64,000 nt of DNA, from positions 58,800,313 through 58,864,312 of the forward strand of contig OY992537.1 in assembly GCA_963921195.1 (NCBI GenBank), in the 5' to 3' direction. The notes below the pieces were generated by a model, which ran no database searches, was not told where the DNA came from, and worked only from the letters and a program-made list of their open reading frames with translations. A program made the position numbers and the translations under genes. This stretch comes from Pegoplata infirma (Eukaryota; Arthropoda; Insecta; Diptera; Anthomyiidae). Below, piece after piece: positions 1 to 10,866 of the stretch (the first letter of the stretch is position 1; each line of letters begins with the position of its first letter).

Positions 1-618
1 ATCAGTAGGAGTATGTTAAGAAGGTGATAAATTACACTGTGCTACAAAAGACCAAAAATAATTTATGCAGGGGTTCTCATATGATAATTCGGGTTGATTG
101 GAGTCCATAGAGTACTGATATACTCATAGTTTTTCTGGATCACTTCGTTAAGTACGTTTTTTATTGGCAAATGTGTTGAAAAACTGAAATTCTTAAATTA
201 CAATTTTAAAAAATTATTACTTTGTTAGTTTGCAACCGATTTTCGATTTTATGGATTTGTTTTAGAGGTATAGGTCTTACCTTTCAAACAAAACAAAAAT
301 ATTAAAAATCGATCAAGAATTGGATGAGCTACGATCGTTTAAGTAAAAAAAAAACGTATTTTTTGAAAAATTTGTCATATTCTTTACACTCTAAGCTGAA
401 AGTGCATCATTAAAAAATTTTTTTGAATCTTTTCTAAAAAAGTATAGTAAAGTAGCTTTCCAAAACACCAAAAAACATAACAATCGGTTTAAAAATGAAT
501 GAGTTATGCTAAGTTTTGTGATAGGGCATTTTTAAATTTTTTCAGAAACGCTTGTAATTCAAGCATTATTCATAAATCTTGTTACTAGTATTAATTTTGT
601 GCGCATATGCATATAAAC

Positions 619-775
619 TAGAGATGGGAACGTAATTAGATTTGTTCGTGATTCACACATGATCAGAAGTGAGCGTGATTAAAAATTAATTTTACTCAAG
701 TGGTTGTTAGTGAGTGTCAGTGTGAGTGGAATAAAAAAATGGGCGTGTCAGTTACTTCCAAATCCTATTTATAAT
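619..775 (+). repeat. TAGAGATGGG-type hAT-like end, left palindrome arm
   Basis: TAGAGATGGG starts at 619 and is followed by GTGAGCGTGA-like words. The mirror copy at 3105-3246 ends in CCCATCTCTA. The DNA outside the two copies is an inverted rather than a direct repeat. The pair therefore belongs to the large palindrome and is not one simple insertion with a direct target duplication. Confidence 0.6.
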
Positions 776-987
776 TTTTTGGGTTTGTTTAAAAATTACT
801 TCTTAAACAAAAAAATGTTGTGAATCGGTTGAAAACTGGCTAAGGTGCGCTTGTTTAAGTAAAAAACCTTTTTTGAAGAGTTATACCTGCAACATTTTTA
901 TGACAAAAAACATTTGACATTTTTGAAACGAAATTGCTAAAATTGTGGGATCATTTGATGGAAATTTTACCTGTTTATAAATATACG

Positions 988-2854
988 TATGAGGCATTCC
1001 ACACCAAATGTTCAGCGAAAAAAAAACATGTGAACCGTAAATTTTTAAATGGGTTGTATGGATAGCCATGTGAGGCATTCCACACCAACTGTTCCACTAC
1101 AGAAAAAACATAGTGGTTTCAATGGGATATAATTTGCAAAGTATTTGCTCTTAGGGTACTAATAAATAACAAAAATAAAATTTGAGTTTTTTTCAAAAAG
1201 TGGGCCTTGTAGGCGTGGTCAAATATTAAAAATATCAAACTTTTTTGCCTGAGTATTTATTCACGATCACGCACGCTAATGAAAGAAAAAAAATATTCAA
1301 GCACGATATTTTATTTTACTCACGCTCACGTGAACATCGTGACCGTAACTTATTTTTTTCTACTCACGTGTGCGTGAATGAGCGTGAGCAAAATAAAATA
1401 TCGTGCGTGACTAAATTTTTTCTTTCATATGCGTGCGTAATCGTTATTAAAAACTCACTCACGCTACCATCGCCTCTTAAAATATTTTTTAAGTATTGAT
1501 ATTACTCATACGCACACGTTTTAAATACCATTATAAAATAAGCGTGTTGCAATTTTTGAATTTTGATTTTTCGAAAACAAGGCAAAACACATCTCTAAAA
1601 TTTTCAGATCAGATAGAAAATTCCTTTAACTTTTTTTAAAAAAATAAAAAACAAATAAAATTGCGGCATGTTTTTTGATAAATAAAGTTTAAGTTTAAAT
1701 TTAAAAAATTCAGAACTTCTTCTGAAAATGTTCCAATTTTCATTTTCTTAGCTTTTATTGATAGCCCATTCAGCTTTTATTGATAGCCCATTTAATTGAT
1801 AGCCCATTCAAAAATCTATAAACAACTTTTGTCTTTAAGACTTTACTGTGTTTCATTTAATTTGCATAAATATTGAAGTAAAGATGCTCAGACAAAAAAG
1901 TTAGATATTTTCAATTTTTGACCACGCCTACAAGGCCCACTTTTTGAAAAAACTTAAATTTTATTTTTGTTATTTAATAGTACCCTAAGAGCGAATACTT
2001 TGAAAATGATTTCATATTGACACGACACAACTTTTTTTTTGCTGAACATTTGGTGTGGAATGCCTCATATATGGAGCTTAGAAAATTACGTTTTTGGTTG
2101 TTCAATTTTTCAAAAACTGGGCCTAGGAGGCGTGGTCAAATATTGGAAAAATGGTCAAGTTTGTGTCAAGTTGCCTTGTTTAAATATATATCAAATAAAA
2201 ACGAAATGCACCAAAATCTCAAAAATTTACATTCTTGTATAGTTTTGTATCGGCTATCGATTACAATTTTTTTGGAAAATTTTCAGAACCCGTTCTGAAA
2301 TTTTCCATTTTTTAAAAAAGTCAATTTATAAAAAATCCGGCCACTTTTGTTTTTTTTTTTGTATTTTTTTTTTTAAAGATTAGATGTTTGTCTAGCAAGA
2401 TTTTTTTAAAAATTAAGAAAATCTATAAAAAAAATTAAGAAGAAAAAAAAAGTAATTTTTCTGATTTTCAAAATAAATTTAAAAATTTAAAATAGTTTTT
2501 GAAAAAAATTAATTTCAATTTGTGTTTTTGCTAATTTATGCCAAAATATGCAATAATATGCACTTAAAAGTTCGAAATATGCACAATATATGCATTTAAA
2601 ATCAAAATATGCAAAAATATGTATTTTCACCAAAATATGCAAAATATGCGAAAACAAATCGATGCCATTTAATGCAAATCTCTTGATTCGGAAAGATAAT
2701 TGGTCGATATCGTTTTTAGGCTTTCGACAAAAAACATGCATTTGCATGGAAATCTCACCCTAGTTATATAAAAAACTTTTTTACCCGGGACCCATTGAAA
2801 AATTTTGGTACACAATTTTTTTCTCACTGAACATTTGGTGTGGAATGCCTCACA
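988..2854. mobile_element. Foldback family with GAGGCATTCCACACC ends, two nested pairs
   Basis: TATGAGGCATTCCACACC starts at 988 and its complement ends at 2854. A second pair lies at 1068 and about 2069. Inside are mirrored blocks such as GTGGGCCTTGTAGGCGTGG near 1200 and its complement near 1930. The inner part (about 1245-1560) contains the GTGAGCGTGA palindromic core that is also found at 49727-49981. The family matches the element at 48054-50536. Because the pairs sit inside a palindrome, no independent target duplication can be proved. Confidence 0.6.
2520..2750. repeat. ATATGCA-rich tract
   Basis: Degenerate repeats of AAAATATGCA run here, followed by a conserved tail containing AATCGATGCCATTT and a TGCATGGAAA-like block. 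The same tail occurs at 43500-43680 and 46175-46385. In the 42170-43681 element it forms one end of a hAT-type transposon, so this tract is probably a fragment of that family. Confidence 0.55.
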
Positions 2855-3104
2855 TGTATATTTATAAACAGGTAAAATTTCCATCAAACGATCCCACAAT
2901 TTTAGCAATTTCATTTAAAAAAAACATGTTTGCAAGCGCACAGCTTTTTCTGTCATAAAAATGTTGCAGGTATAACTCTTCAAAAAAGGTTTTTTACTTA
3001 AACAAGCGCACCTTAGCCTGTTTTTAACCTATTCTCAATATTTTTTTGTTAAGGAAGTAACACTGATATTTTTTAAACAAACCCAAAAAATTATAAATAG
3101 TATT

Positions 3105-3246
3105 TGGAAGTAACTGACACGCCCATTTTTTTATTCCACTCACACTGACACTCACTAACAACCACGTGAGTAAAATTAATTTTCAATCACGCTCACTTCT
3201 GATCATGTGCGAATCACGCACAAATCTAATTACGTTCCCATCTCTA
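3105..3246 (-). repeat. TAGAGATGGG-type hAT-like end, right palindrome arm
   Basis: Reverse-complement partner of 619-775, ending in CCCATCTCTA at 3246. It carries CACTCACACTGACACTCAC-like words, as do the other members of this family at 5133-5576 and 7904 onward. Confidence 0.6.
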
Positions 3247-4623
3247 GTTTATATGCATATGCGCATAAAATTACTACTAGTAACAAGATTTATGAATAAT
3301 GCTTGAATTACAAGCGTTTCTGAAAAAAATTAAAAATTTCCTATCACAAAACTTAGCATAACTCATTCATTTTTTAACCGATTGTTATGTTTTTTGGTGT
3401 TTTGGAAAGCCACTTTACTATACTTTTTTGCAAAAAATTCAAAAAAATTGTTTAATGATTCACTTTCAACTTAGAGTGTAAAGAATATGACAAATTTTTC
3501 AAAAAATTCGGTTTTCTTTTACTTAAGCGATCGTACCTCAGCCAATTCTTGATCGATTTTTAATATTTTTGTTTTGTTTGAAAGGTAAGACCTATACCTT
3601 TAAAACAAATCCATAAAATCGAAAATCGGTTGCAAACTAACAAAGTAATAATTTTTTAAAATTGTAATTTAAGAATTTCCGTTTTCCAACACATTTGCCA
3701 ATAAAAAACGTACTTAACGAAGTGATCCAGAAAAACTATGAGTATATCAGTACTCTATGGACTCCAACCAACCCGAATTTTTATATGAGAACCCCTGCAT
3801 ATTTTTGGTGTAGCACAGTGTTATTAAAAAAAAACAAATTTTTCAATTAACTGTTTTTTGTTATATTTTAGGCGATTTATTATTCCATATGAATCTTATT
3901 TGGTTAAACTAACATAAAAATCAATCAAAATGATTGAATGTTAAGATAAGAGATTATAAAAATATTTTTATTACCATGAGATACAAGTAAATTAAAAACA
4001 ATCAGAAAAGTAAAATTCGGCTTGGCCGAATCCATGAATACCCTCCACAATGATCTTTTTAAGTGATAGTTTATTTTCTAACGTGAAAAAAAATGTTCAC
4101 GTTAGAAAATTTTGTTTTAGTAATTTTTGTAAAAAAAAACAAGTAAGAAAGTTATAGTCGATCAAGACCGACCATATGATACCCTACAACAGTGTTTTCT
4201 GGAAAATGGGTGCCACGTCCAAACATGGACCGATTGGATCTGTCTTTTGTTAGATCTTTATTTAGTGTAGAAAACACTCACTGCTCAAATTTTAGTTTAA
4301 TTGGTTTATTTTTTGTCAATAGACCGATTTAACTGAATATCGGTCGAATTTTTTGTATGGGGGACTAAGTCCAAAAATGGTCCAATTATATTCCGATTTG
4401 AAAAGGTTACTAAAGCACACGTTTAACACCTAAAAATCAGCGTTTGAAAGGCTACGTTAGCTACTCGTTTTTTTGCTTTTGCTTTTCATATCACTTCAAA
4501 CAATTTCAATATTATGAGTTATAGCTTTCGTTTACTTTTCTTTTTTGTGTTTGCTTAAACTACAACAACATGAAAAAAACAAAAACTCCAAACAGAGCAG
4601 TAGCGGAAAACTAATTTTATTGT

Positions 4624-4692
4624 TGTAGCCTACAAATATACTACAGTAGTATATTTGTAGGCTACAAATATACTACGGTAGGCTACAGTATT
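4624..4692. repeat. Subterminal GTAGGCTAC repeats, left side
   Basis: Several GTAGCCTAC / GTAGGCTAC words separated by AAATATACTAC lie about 190 bp inside the left hAT end. A matching cluster lies at 5744-5855 near the other end. Such paired subterminal repeats are typical of hAT transposase binding regions. Confidence 0.6.
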
Positions 4693-4917
4693 ACTACTAC
4701 TTACCTTCACATTGTAAACAAATGTTGCAATATAAAAACGTGATCATATTAAACATTTCGTTAAGATGGTGTAAAATGAATACATCATCGAAAAAAGAAT
4801 AATAATAATTTTAAATAAAATTCTTTTAATTTTGGTCCAAAAAATATAGAAAAATTTGGAATTTTGTCGAATTTTACGATATTTTCGAATATGTACGCGA
4901 TTTTAATAAATTTTATT

Positions 4918-5099
4918 GCATGAGTAGATTTTGCGTGACTCACGCGTGAGCGTGACTGAATCTTGCGTGAGTAAGATTTTTATTACTCACGTGAATAGTG
5001 AGTTAGCGTGAATATAAAAAAAAATGCGTGAGTGATTCGATTATTTTTGCGTAAGCGTGAGCGAGTGTGAGTCAAAATCCACTCACGCACCCATCTCTA
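4918..5099. mobile_element. Truncated TAGAGATGGG / GTGAGCGTGA element
   Basis: The right end CACCCATCTCTA is at 5099, and the left side begins within GAGTAGATTTTGCGTGACTC without the TAGAGATGGG terminus. The body is made of mirrored GTGAGCGTGA and TCACGCTCAC words. It is a partial relative of the full element that follows at 5133. Confidence 0.6.
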
Positions 5100-5132
5100 C
5101 ATTGGGTTATATACACAAAACATGGTTTTAAT

Positions 5133-5576
5133 TAGAGATGGGCGCGTGACTAATTTTTGACTCACACTCACTCACGCTCACGACAGGAATTTTTGAATCA
5201 CGCACACTCACTCACGAGAATTTTTTTTCTACTCACAATCACGTGAGTAAATTTAATACAACTCACACTCACGTGCACTCACGCAAGCTGCAATCATACT
5301 CACGTTGACTCACACTCACGAAACTCTTATTCATACAAAAAAAAAAAAATTAAAAACTAAAATTTGAAAAATCTTTTGAAATTTTCAACAAAATTTAAAG
5401 TTCATCGAAACTGAAAAAATCGACTCACGCACACTCACGCAAAAATCTTACTCACGTACACTCACTCACGCATTTTTTTTCTCCACTCACACTCACGTGA
5501 GTAAAATTGAATTTAGTCACACTCAAGCGTGGTCACGCGTGAATCACGTTCTAATCTGCTCATGTGCCCATCTCTA
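5133..5576. mobile_element. hAT-type MITE, 444 bp, TAGAGATGGG ends
   Basis: Starts TAGAGATGGGC and ends GCCCATCTCTA. Flanks are GTTTTAAT (5125-5132) and CTTTTAAT (5577-5584), an 8-bp duplication with one difference. The interior is almost entirely CACTCAC and TCACGTGAG words in both orientations. It lies inside the 4438-6037 hAT, so it is the younger insertion. Confidence 0.85.
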
Positions 5577-5743
5577 CTTTTAATGACAATGGTACACCAC
5601 AACAATGTTTGCCAAAGTTTTTTTTTTTGAGATGTGAATTATAATTTTACATTAAAACAATCCAACCCTATTCTTTATACACATTAAAATAAAACAGTTA
5701 TGTTAAACAAGTGTGTGTGTTATAGTTTTATTAAATTTTCTCT

Positions 5744-5855
5744 TTGTAGGCTACAAAAACAATATTTGTAGGCTACCAAAAATAATTTGTAGGCTACAGG
5801 TAGGCTACCAAAAATAATTTGTAGGCTACTTGTAGGCTACACAATTCTAATGTTT
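5744..5855. repeat. Subterminal GTAGGCTAC repeats, right side
   Basis: About six GTAGGCTAC words with AAAAATAATTT spacers, partner of the cluster at 4624-4692. Position and motif support the boundaries of the 4438-6037 element. Confidence 0.6.
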
Positions 5856-6807
5856 TTGTTTTATTTGCTACTTATTCATTTTTAAAAACAATCGTAAGCT
5901 CTCGCTACAAAAACAGAAATGTGCAAGTATTAGTAGTTATAGCAATTGAATGATTTACATATTGTTAGTTTTTAAAACTACACATATCGTCAATTTTGGT
6001 TGTTTAAGCTACTTTCTTCGTAGTTATTTAAACGCTGCTAAAAATAACATGTTTATCAAATATTTCCATTTTTATGAATTTTAAGGGAATTATATGAATA
6101 TCGGGAGGGTGGTTTGTATGGGGTCTACCAGAAGGACTGACCCGATTTCTTTGAAATTTAGAGTGATAGTTCGTACATACAAAGTTTGTTTACTTGCTAA
6201 ATTTCGAAGCGGTATCTATTATAATACTGTTGTTAAAGCTATTTAAGCCGAATCCAAAGGGGGCGTTTGTATGGGGGCTAGGGGTGCACATGAACCGATT
6301 TCCAATTTCAATAGGCTTCGTCCTTGGGTTTAAGTTTCAAATTTCAAGTCAATTAATTGAAAATTGACTTGCTTAAAGCGATTGATGGACAGACGGACGG
6401 ACGGACATCGCTAAATCGACTCTAAAAGTAATTCTGAGTCGATCGGTATACTTGAAGGTAGGTCTAGGACCAATATTTCTTGTAGTTACAAACATCAGCA
6501 CAATCTCATTATACCCTGTACCACAGAGTGGGGTAGGGAATAAAAATTACGATTTTTTTTTTTAGTGTAAACTGTTTTTGAGTGTATATTTTTGTTTTTT
6601 TTTTTTAGTGTAAAAATATTTTTGAGGGACAAAAATACTCTGTAAAATATTTTTCTGGCTTATCAATAATTTTAAAGCTCTTTTTTAAAGCTTTGGTTTT
6701 TCAAAATGTAAATTTAAGGTGAAACCAATCTGAAATTCACGATTTTGCTTTGAACCGATTTTGTTAAAATTCAACACCAACTAGACTAGGGGAACGACAG
6801 ATTTATA

Positions 6808-7401
6808 CACTCAAAATAATTACTCTGTTAAATACTCTGTAAAATGACTGTAATCTCAATTCGACAGATATTTGACAAAGTTATCTGTCGAAATACAGAT
6901 TTTAAACAAAATACTTCGTATTTTCTTGTGACCGAAAAACAAAATTTTGTAAAATTGGAGTTACTCGCTGAAAACTTGTAATTTTCACAAATATAAAAAA
7001 GTAAATTTACAATTTGAAAGCATTAAAGCGGGAAAATTTAACAAACTTTTAATTTTAATTAATTTAATTTTAATTAATGTTTTTGAAGCAGAGAAGTTTT
7101 ACTCATAAAATGGATTTAACTAAAACTTTGTAAATTTACAGTTTTTTTTTTGTAAAATTTTGAACTCATAAATGCATTTAACTAAAACTTTGTTAATTTA
7201 CAGAGTTTTTTGGTAAAATCCTTCTTGGTTTTATCAGTATTTTACAGATAATTCTGTAAATTTACAGTTTTTTTTATCGAAATCATTTTACAGAGTTTTC
7301 TTCGTAAAATAACAAAAAATCTTGCTGGTTGGAAATCTATGGTATTTTCTGCTGGCTCAGCAGAGTATCTCTGTAATTTAACAGAGTGATTATTTTGAGT
7401 G
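6808..7401. mobile_element. TA-inserted MITE, CACTCAAAATAAT ends, ACTCTGT interior
   Basis: TA at 6806-6807 and 7402-7403 flank the ends CACTCAAAATAATTACTCTG and its complement with one difference. The interior repeats short palindromes of the type CTGTAAATTTACAG. The empty site is seen in family A at about 26940-26960, where the flanks run together without this element. Ends and TA target suit Tc1/mariner-type MITEs. Confidence 0.85.
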
Positions 7402-7527
7402 TATGCTGAGCTTCAGCAGCCTCAGAGTTGCCTTTCGAAAGTAGCGTGAAAGCTCGTGATTTCGCGAAAAACCCTTGCCGAAATTTGCTCATATAACCGA
7501 AATCCGAAAATTTTTCATCAAAAAAAA

Positions 7528-7551
7528 ATCAGAATCTGAGACTTTTTCTAT
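7528..7551 (+). repeat. First unit of the palindromic minisatellite
   Basis: AATCTGAGACTTTTTCTA just before the 7552 insertion belongs to the array that continues at 8285. Confidence 0.6.
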
Positions 7552-8284
7552 CCCAGCAAAACTTTGGTAATGGGTAGTGATTATATAACACATTACCAGG
7601 TAATGTATATACCTTATTTGTAGCATTATTTTAGGATGTCTTACCAAACATTTGTTCCACAACGTATTATTTTAAAGTAAAAAATAATGCATTACTAATA
7701 ATTTGCTACGTAATGCATGATTATTGGAAAAATGTATTTCATATTTATTATTTCTAAACATTATATCATGGATGATTTATATTTGGTTACATTATGTATT
7801 ATTTGAAAGTTTGAAATAATGCATTATTTATAATTAAATGCATAATGCATTACAATAACATAAAAAATAATTTTTTTATAAAAAATGCATAAGTTTAAAC
7901 TAGAGATGGGCTCACGACAAGAAATTTCTAACGACACACACTCACTAGCATATTATATCTACTTACACTCACTTACAATCACGTGAGTAAATTTAATACA
8001 AAATTACGTTTTCACTACTCGTAACACCTTATATATTACGTTCTGGTATGCTATATTATATACCTTACTCGTAACCTATAAAATATCATATATTTTACAC
8101 CTTACTGGTATTCTTTGTTATAAATTTATGACTTATTTTATACCTTACTGGTATTCTATGTGATAATGTGGATGCATTACTTTGAGTCTCATCGCCTGTT
8201 AAAATCATCAATGCTGCAATGTATAAAATAAGAGATCATATACCTTATTTTATACCTTATTTGGTAATCTAAGTTTTGCTGGGA
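7552..8284. mobile_element. MITE with TCCCAGCAAAACTT ends, dinucleotide target
   Basis: The left end TCCCAGCAAAACTT matches the complement of the right end AAGTTTTGCTGGGA. It splits a TTTTTCTATAGG unit of the minisatellite, and removing it with a 2-bp duplication (AT or TA, ambiguous) restores the unit. The interior has GGTAATG / CATTACC and ACCTTAC words. A truncated TAGAGATGGGC end (from 7904) lies inside. Confidence 0.75.
7904..8012 (+). mobile_element. Truncated TAGAGATGGGC hAT-like MITE (left end only)
   Basis: TAGAGATGGGCTCACGAC followed by ACTCACTAGC and CACGTGAGTAAATTTAATAC words, closely matching 5133-5260. No CCCATCTCTA end follows, so the copy is truncated. Confidence 0.6.
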
Positions 8285-9190
8285 TAGGCAAAATGTCTCA
8301 GAAGCTGAGACTTTTTCTATAAAAAAAAATGTGTCAGAATCTGAGATTTTTTCTATAGAAAGAATGTCTCAGAATCTGAAACTTTTTCTATAGAAAAAAT
8401 GTCTCAGAATCTGAGACTTTTTCTATTGAAAAAATGTCTCAGAATCTGAGACTTTTTCTATAGAAAAAATGACTCAGAATCTGGGACATTTTTTCTTTAT
8501 AAAAATTCTCGGATTCTGAGACACATTTTCTACAGAAAAACTCTCAGATTCTGACACATCTTTTTTATAGAAAAAGTCTTAGATTCAAAGACATCTTTTT
8601 TATAGAAAAGATCTCAGATTCTGAGACATTTTTGTAGAAAATGTGTCTCAGAATCTGAGACTTTTTCTATAGGAAAAATGTCTCAGAATCTGAGACTTTT
8701 TCTATAGGAAAAATGTCTCAGAATCTGAGACTTTTTCTATAGGAAAAATTTCTCAGAATCTGAGACTTTTTCTATAGGAAAAATGTCTCAGAATCTGAGA
8801 CTTTTTCTATAGGAAAAATGTCTCAGAATCTGAGACTTTTTCTTTCTATAGGAAAAATGTCTCAGAATCTGAGACTTTTTCTATAGGAAAAATGTCTCAG
8901 AATCTGAGACTTTTTCTGTAGGAAAAATGTCTCAGAATCTGAGACTTTTTCTATAGGAAAAATGTCTCAGAATCTGAGACTTTTTCTATAGGAAAAATGT
9001 CTCAGAATCTGAGACTTTTTCTATAGGAAAAATGTCTCAGAATCTGAGACTTTTTCTATAGGAAAAATGTCTCAGAATCTGAGACTTTTTCTATAGGAAA
9101 AATGTCAGATTCTGAGACATTTTTGCTACAGAAAAAGTCTCAGACTCTGAGTCATTTTTCCTATAGAAAAAGTCTAAGATTCTGAGACAT
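8285..9190. repeat. 35-bp palindromic minisatellite array
   Basis: Tandem units of the form GTCTCAGAATCTGAGAC + TTTTTCTATAGGAAAAAT. About 13 nearly identical 35-bp copies lie between about 8635 and 9100, with diverged units on both sides. One unit has an extra TTTC (about 8843). Each unit holds two inverted repeats, one in the CTCAG...CTGAG half and one in the TTTTTCTATAGAAAAA half. Diverged units of the same motif occur inside the hAT elements at 19101, 50554 and 59149. Confidence 0.9.
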
Positions 9191-9197
9191 TTTTCCG

Positions 9198-10068
9198 CTA
9201 CTACACCATTTGCACCATTCGTAAAATATCAATTGTAATTCGAAGATTCTACTTGTAATTCGAAGATTCCATTTGTAATTCGAAGATTCCATTTGTAATG
9301 CGAAGATTCCATTTGTAATGCGAAGATTCCATTTGTAATTCGAATGCTCCATTTGTAATTCGAATACTCCAATTGTAATTCGAAAATTCAAATTGTAATT
9401 CGTAAAAGGTCAAGTGTAATTCGTAAAAGATCAATTGTAATTCTTAAAAGGTCAACTGTAATTCGTAAAAGATCAATTGTAATTCGTAAAAGATCAATTG
9501 TAATTCGTAAAAGATCAATTGTAATTCGAAAAAGATCAATTGTAATTCGTAAAAGATCAATTTTAATTCGTAAAATATCAATTGTTATTCGAAGATTCCA
9601 TTTGTATTTCGAAGATTCCATTTTTAATTTGAAGATTCCAATTGTAATTCGAAAACTAACGACTTCGAAAACTATACGCCTTTAAAAACATTTTTTTGTT
9701 GATTTACTCGTTGGTTTTCGAATTACAATTGCAATCTTCGAATTAAAATTGATATTTTACGAATTACAATTGATCTATCTCGAATTGCAATTAATCTTTT
9801 ACGAATTACAACTGATCTTTTTCGAATTACAATTGATTTTTAACGAATTACAGTTGATCTTTTACGAATTACAAGTGTAATTTTTTCGTGGAAAAATTTC
9901 AAATTGCAATTGGTATATTCGAATTACTATTGGAGTATTCGAAATAGAAATGGAATCTTCGAATTACAAATGGAATCTTCGAATTACAAATGGAATCTTC
10001 GAATTACAAATGGAATCTTCGAATTACAATTGATCTTTTACGAATTACATCTGTAAATGGTGTAGTAG
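9198..10068. mobile_element. Foldback element made of two inverted 21-bp repeat arrays
   Basis: The ends CTACTACACCATTTGCA and the complement of TGTAAATGGTGTAGTAG face each other. From about 9233 to 9655 the unit is CAATTGTAATTCGTAAAAGAT or its GAAGATTCC variant. From about 9717 to 10050 the same unit runs in the opposite orientation, so the whole can fold into a hairpin. Flanking TA dinucleotides are possible but ambiguous. Open frames here only reflect 21-bp (7-codon) periodicity. Confidence 0.8.
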
Positions 10069-10866
10069 AATAAAAATTTGCCCCGGCCATTGAAAATTCG
10101 GGGAAAAAATACGCAAATTAAAAAAAAAAAAAAAATAAACAAATACACTCGATTCACAAAGTAAGTGTTCACTACAGAATTTTTAAATAATTTTTTTTTT
10201 TATAAAAACTGTAAATTTGTTAAAATCTTTTAAATAAATCGTTAAATCAATTATGTTTAAATTAGAGCATTTAAAATTTAAAAGTGATTCTTCACTTTTT
10301 GTATTGACTGTATCTCATTATTATAACCTTTTACAATTACCTTAACAACAAATTGTTTACGGTATATTTATACCACAAATTATCCTATTTTAAGGCTAAT
10401 TTCTTATGTCAATATCCTTTAGATATTGAATGTTTGTGTATGTGTAGGTACTCGTATGTAAGTAGAAAATACATAAAAGTACATACGGGACATAGAAATT
10501 TATAATACCTTTTCCTCACAAATATCCTTATTATCAAATATATTTACGGTAAACATCTAAGAATAGAAGTAAAATAACAACCTTAAATTTTGGCATTTTT
10601 TTTTTCAACAATTTACAGGATAATAAAGCAACAATTTTTTTTATATAAAACACCCTCTGTTATAGATTTTTTTGTTTACGTATAAAGCTTTAAAAATAAA
10701 ATGAACATTTACCATGTCTACATTTTGCACTTAACTTTTCTGATGGTTGGTGTATGTGTGTATATATTTTTTTTTAAAGTGTGTGTATAATGCTTAACCC
10801 TCGAACGTAACTGGAATATTAGACTGATATTTTTGTATAAGGTAAAAAAACGTTTCTTCCGATTTT
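10069..10866. other. No gene seen: unique AT-rich DNA
   Basis: A short block GCCCCGGCCATTGAAAATTC near 10080 could be a transposon end. The rest is non-repetitive AT-rich DNA with a GTGTATGTGTAG / GTGTGTATATA microsatellite-like stretch near 10430-10790. I see no coding frame. Confidence 0.5.

Larger units (their letters stand above)
35..3820. mobile_element. 3.8-kb foldback (palindromic) element, CACTGTGCTAC termini
   Basis: Sequence from 35 inward is matched in reverse complement from 3820 inward for more than 1 kb. Examples are CACTGTGCTAC at 35 against its complement ending at 3820, and the blocks around 60-330 and 3530-3800. The ends are flanked by TTA on both sides, a possible 3-bp target duplication. 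The arms contain the TAGAGATGGG terminus and the GAGGCATTCC terminus described separately. No transposase is visible. CACTG-type ends with a 3-bp TTA target would suit a non-autonomous CMC-like transposon, but that superfamily call is inference. Confidence 0.75.
4438..6037. mobile_element. Non-autonomous hAT-type element, 1600 bp, 8-bp TSD
   Basis: Terminal inverted repeats are CAGCGTTTGAAAGGCTACG (left) and the complement of CGTAGTTATTTAAACGCTG (right). It is flanked by an exact 8-bp duplication, CTAAAAAT at 4430-4437 and 6038-6045. The CAGCG end and 8-bp duplication fit hAT transposons. No transposase frame is present. Subterminal GTAGGCTAC repeats lie near both ends, where a transposase could bind (inference). 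Confidence 0.9.
4138..6547 (+). mobile_element. Family B (INE-1/DINE-like) repeat, copy 1, split by a hAT
   Basis: The 5' end is AACAAGTAAGAAAGTTATAG, then GTCGATCAAGACCGACCA. The 3' part has an ACGGACGGACATCGC block (about 6395-6412) and ends TACCCTGTACCACAGAGTGG followed by GGTAGGGAATAAAAA. The copy at 60378-61206 is the uninterrupted version, about 830 bp. It lacks 4438-6037, which proves that this stretch is an insertion. Family B itself lies inside family A. Confidence 0.8.
3997..7494 (+). mobile_element. Family A (INE-1/DINE-like) repeat, copy 1, interrupted twice
   Basis: The 5' end reads as a diverged AACAAGT...GTTAAATTCG, followed by GGCTTGGCCGAATCCATGAA and ACCCTCCACAA. A hairpin (CTAACGTGAA / TTCACGTTAG) lies at about 4078-4104. 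The element resumes after family B at 6548 and again after the MITE at 7402. It stops near 7494 without its 3' hairpin. The order and intervening sequence match the complete copy at 26556-27587. The relation to fly INE-1/DINE (Helentron-like) repeats rests on shared layout and is inference. Confidence 0.7.

Noticed and set aside
1245..1499. 84-codon frame over the GTGAGCGTGA core
   Set aside because: The DNA is palindromic repeat shared with 49727-49981, where no equivalent frame is kept.
8635..9100. CRISPR-like array
   Set aside because: Units are contiguous with no unique spacers, the DNA is eukaryotic, and the repeats are a minisatellite.
9161..9621. Frames encoding LLRITID-type heptapeptide repeats
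   Set aside because: Direct product of the 21-bp DNA repeat. No start context, domain or codon bias.
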